A DNA stretch of 64,000 bases from Paenibacillus sp. FSL H8-0079 (lineage in GTDB: Bacteria > Bacillota > Bacilli > Paenibacillales > Paenibacillaceae). Below, in pieces: positions 62,567-64,000 of the stretch (positions are counted from its first letter, which is position 1; the number at the start of each line of letters is the position of its first letter). The notes under the pieces are model-generated. The model was not told the DNA's origin, searched no databases, and saw nothing but the letters and a program-made list of their open reading frames with translations. The stretch spans positions 2,480,001-2,544,000 of the forward strand of contig NZ_CP150300.1 of assembly GCF_037991315.1 (NCBI RefSeq). The letters run 5' to 3'. Position numbers and translations under genes: made by a program.

Positions 62567-63847
62567 TTGAATACATCAGGATTCGAACGAGGCAGCAAGA
62601 GAGAGTTTCGTATACATGTGCTTCCGACCAAACGTTTCAAAACGTTCGCTATATCGCTATATGCAGGAGTTCCTTTACGGGAAGATACGGTAACCAAAGT
62701 AGCGCTGACACCATTTGTTCTGCGGCGCGGCACGGAGTCCTATCCGGAAACAACGCAATTTCGTGAACAACTGGAACATCTGTATGGAGCCGGTTTTGGT
62801 TTTGACGTGTATAAACGCGGGGATTACCAGATTGTACAGTTCCGTATGGATACCATTAATGATTCCTTCGTTGGAGGGGATGAGCAGCTGCTGGATCGTT
62901 CATTTGCCTTCCTTGGAGAGGTTCTTACCCGACCTGCACAGGAAAATGGACATTTCAGGACGTCTTATGTACAAGCAGAGCGAGAGACGGTTCGGAAAAA
63001 GCTGGAGTCGATCGTGAATGATAAAATGCGCTATGCCGCTGAACGCAGTATTGAGGAAATGTGCAAGAACGAGCCGTATCGTCTTCACCCACTGGGAGAG
63101 CGCAAGGATCTGCCTGGGATTGAGCCTGACACACTGACTGCATCTTATCAAGAGTGGTTACAGCAGGCGAGTATGGATCTGTATGTGGTGGGTGATACGA
63201 CACTGGAGGAGGTTGAGAACCTCGTTCAGCGTCATTTCAATGTGGATCGAACATCTTCTTCTGATTACCAGACACAGGCAGCGGTTCGAGGAGACAAGGA
63301 AGTAGAGACTGTAGTTGAGCGACTGAATGTGGGTCAGGGAAAACTTAATATGGGACTTCGCACATCGATCACCTATGGAGATCCTCAGTATGCAGCAGCA
63401 CTAATGTACAACGGGATTCTCGGCGGGTATCCGCATTCCAAGCTGTTTGTGAATGTACGTGAAAAAGAAAGCCTGGCGTATTACGCGTCTTCGCGCTATG
63501 ACGGACATAAGGGCATTGCGACGATTCAATCCGGGATTGAAATCCCCAACTATGAGAAGGCTGTCACCATCATCAAACAACAGCTGGAAGAAATGAAAAG
63601 TGGAACCATCAGTGATCTGGAAATGTCCCAAACCAAAGCGATGATTCGTAACCTGCTTAAGGAAATGCAGGATTCTGCCTTTGAAATGATCGCTTATGAT
63701 TTCAATCGGCAGTTGTCTGGCAAAGAGAGAACAGCTGAAGAATTGTTGGCTCAGGTAGAACACATTAGCAAGGAAGATGTTCGTGAGGCGGCAGAACAAT
63801 TCCGTCTGGATACGATTTATTTCTTGCGGGACGAGAAGGAGGAATAA
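62567..63847 (+). CDS. ymfF: M16 family protein YmfF, zinc motif absent
   Basis: The 426-residue product starts with TTG about ten bases after AAGGGG. It has the M16 peptidase fold (C-terminal GGYPHSKLFVNVREKESLAYYA motif) but where the zinc HxxEH should lie, the sequence reads LTPFVLRRGTESY, so the metal ligands are missing. It is followed directly by ymfH, in agreement with the paired arrangement in B. subtilis, where one partner is catalytic and the other is not. GAGAAGGAGGAATAA at its 3' end provides the ymfH ribosome site. Confidence 0.9.
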   Translation: MNTSGFERGSKREFRIHVLPTKRFKTFAISLYAGVPLREDTVTKVALTPFVLRRGTESYPETTQFREQLEHLYGAGFGFDVYKRGDYQIVQFRMDTINDSFVGGDEQLLDRSFAFLGEVLTRPAQENGHFRTSYVQAERETVRKKLESIVNDKMRYAAERSIEEMCKNEPYRLHPLGERKDLPGIEPDTLTASYQEWLQQASMDLYVVGDTTLEEVENLVQRHFNVDRTSSSDYQTQAAVRGDKEVETVVERLNVGQGKLNMGLRTSITYGDPQYAAALMYNGILGGYPHSKLFVNVREKESLAYYASSRYDGHKGIATIQSGIEIPNYEKAVTIIKQQLEEMKSGTISDLEMSQTKAMIRNLLKEMQDSAFEMIAYDFNRQLSGKERTAEELLAQVEHISKEDVREAAEQFRLDTIYFLRDEKEE

Positions 63848-63850
63848 TCG

Positions 63851-64000
63851 GTGGAGAGCATTCGGTATGAGCATTTGCAGGAGACACTATATTACGAAGT
63901 GATGGATAACGGACTGCATGTCTATATTTTGCCTAAACCGGGATTCCAGAAAACGTATGCAACGTTTGCAACCAAGTATGGATCGGTGGATAATCATTTT
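63851..64000 (+). CDS. ymfH: M16 family peptidase YmfH, N-terminal part (cut by window end)
   Basis: A GTG at 63851, eight bases after GGAGGA and three bases after the ymfF stop, opens a frame that stays open to the end of the window. The 50 visible residues (YYEVMDNGLHVYILPKPGFQ, then TYATFATKYGSVDNHF) match the start of YmfH, the partner M16 protein. The zinc motif would lie just beyond the edge, so catalytic status cannot be seen. Confidence 0.85.
   Translation, partial: MESIRYEHLQETLYYEVMDNGLHVYILPKPGFQKTYATFATKYGSVDNHF

Overview
The window is one strand-coherent block (every supported gene is on the + strand) from a low-to-moderate GC, endospore-forming Firmicute. Gene order, the FliY/CheC/CheD chemotaxis set, PolC, dipicolinate synthase, SpoIIIE, a SleB-like cortex hydrolase and a large share of TTG starts point to Paenibacillus or a close relative. 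The order follows the Bacillus subtilis fla/che - rpsB - polC - infB - pnpA - spoVF - spoIIIE segment, with several local differences.

Region 1 (1-23100) is the distal part of the fla/che operon: fliK (3' end), flgD, a TIGR02530-type gene, flgE, flbD, fliL, fliM, fliY, cheY, the export genes fliO-P-Q-R-flhB-flhA, flhF, flhG, cheB, cheA, cheW, cheC, cheD, an unrecognised membrane protein, sigD, then fapA and three poorly described genes. Spacing is tight throughout, with many ATGA or longer overlaps, and the first convincing terminator is at about 23063-23101. Region 2 (23100-36800) is information processing and envelope: rpsB, tsf, pyrH, frr, uppS, cdsA, dxr, rseP, proS (short archaeal/eukaryal-like form) and polC. 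Region 3 (36850-48140) is the rimP-nusA-ylxR-ylxQ-infB-rbfA-nrnA-truB-ribF group followed by rpsO and pnp, driven by a strong extended -10 promoter before rimP and another before rpsO.

Region 4 (48150-55300) mixes sporulation and lysine/dipicolinate metabolism: ylxY, mlpA, dut, dpaA, dpaB, dapG and dapA. The asd gene found between dpaB and dapG in B. subtilis is absent. Region 5 (55300-64000) holds rnjB, tepA, ylzJ, spoIIIE/ftsK, a SleB-like hydrolase, ymfF and the start of ymfH.

Sequence-level signals that add most to the gene list are: good matches to sporulation sigma promoters (sigma-E before ylxY, sigma-K before dpaA, sigma-G before the SleB-like gene, a weaker sigma-G-like site before tepA); structured intergenic RNAs between tsf and pyrH (terminator, long-range pairings and a 20-codon leader ORF abutting pyrH), between rimP and nusA, and before rpsO; and a roughly 110-bp multi-stem intergenic element between proS and polC that may be a dispersed Paenibacillus repeat. 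No rRNA, tRNA, CRISPR array, insertion sequence or prophage was seen. Many translation starts were re-chosen by Shine-Dalgarno position, as noted per gene.
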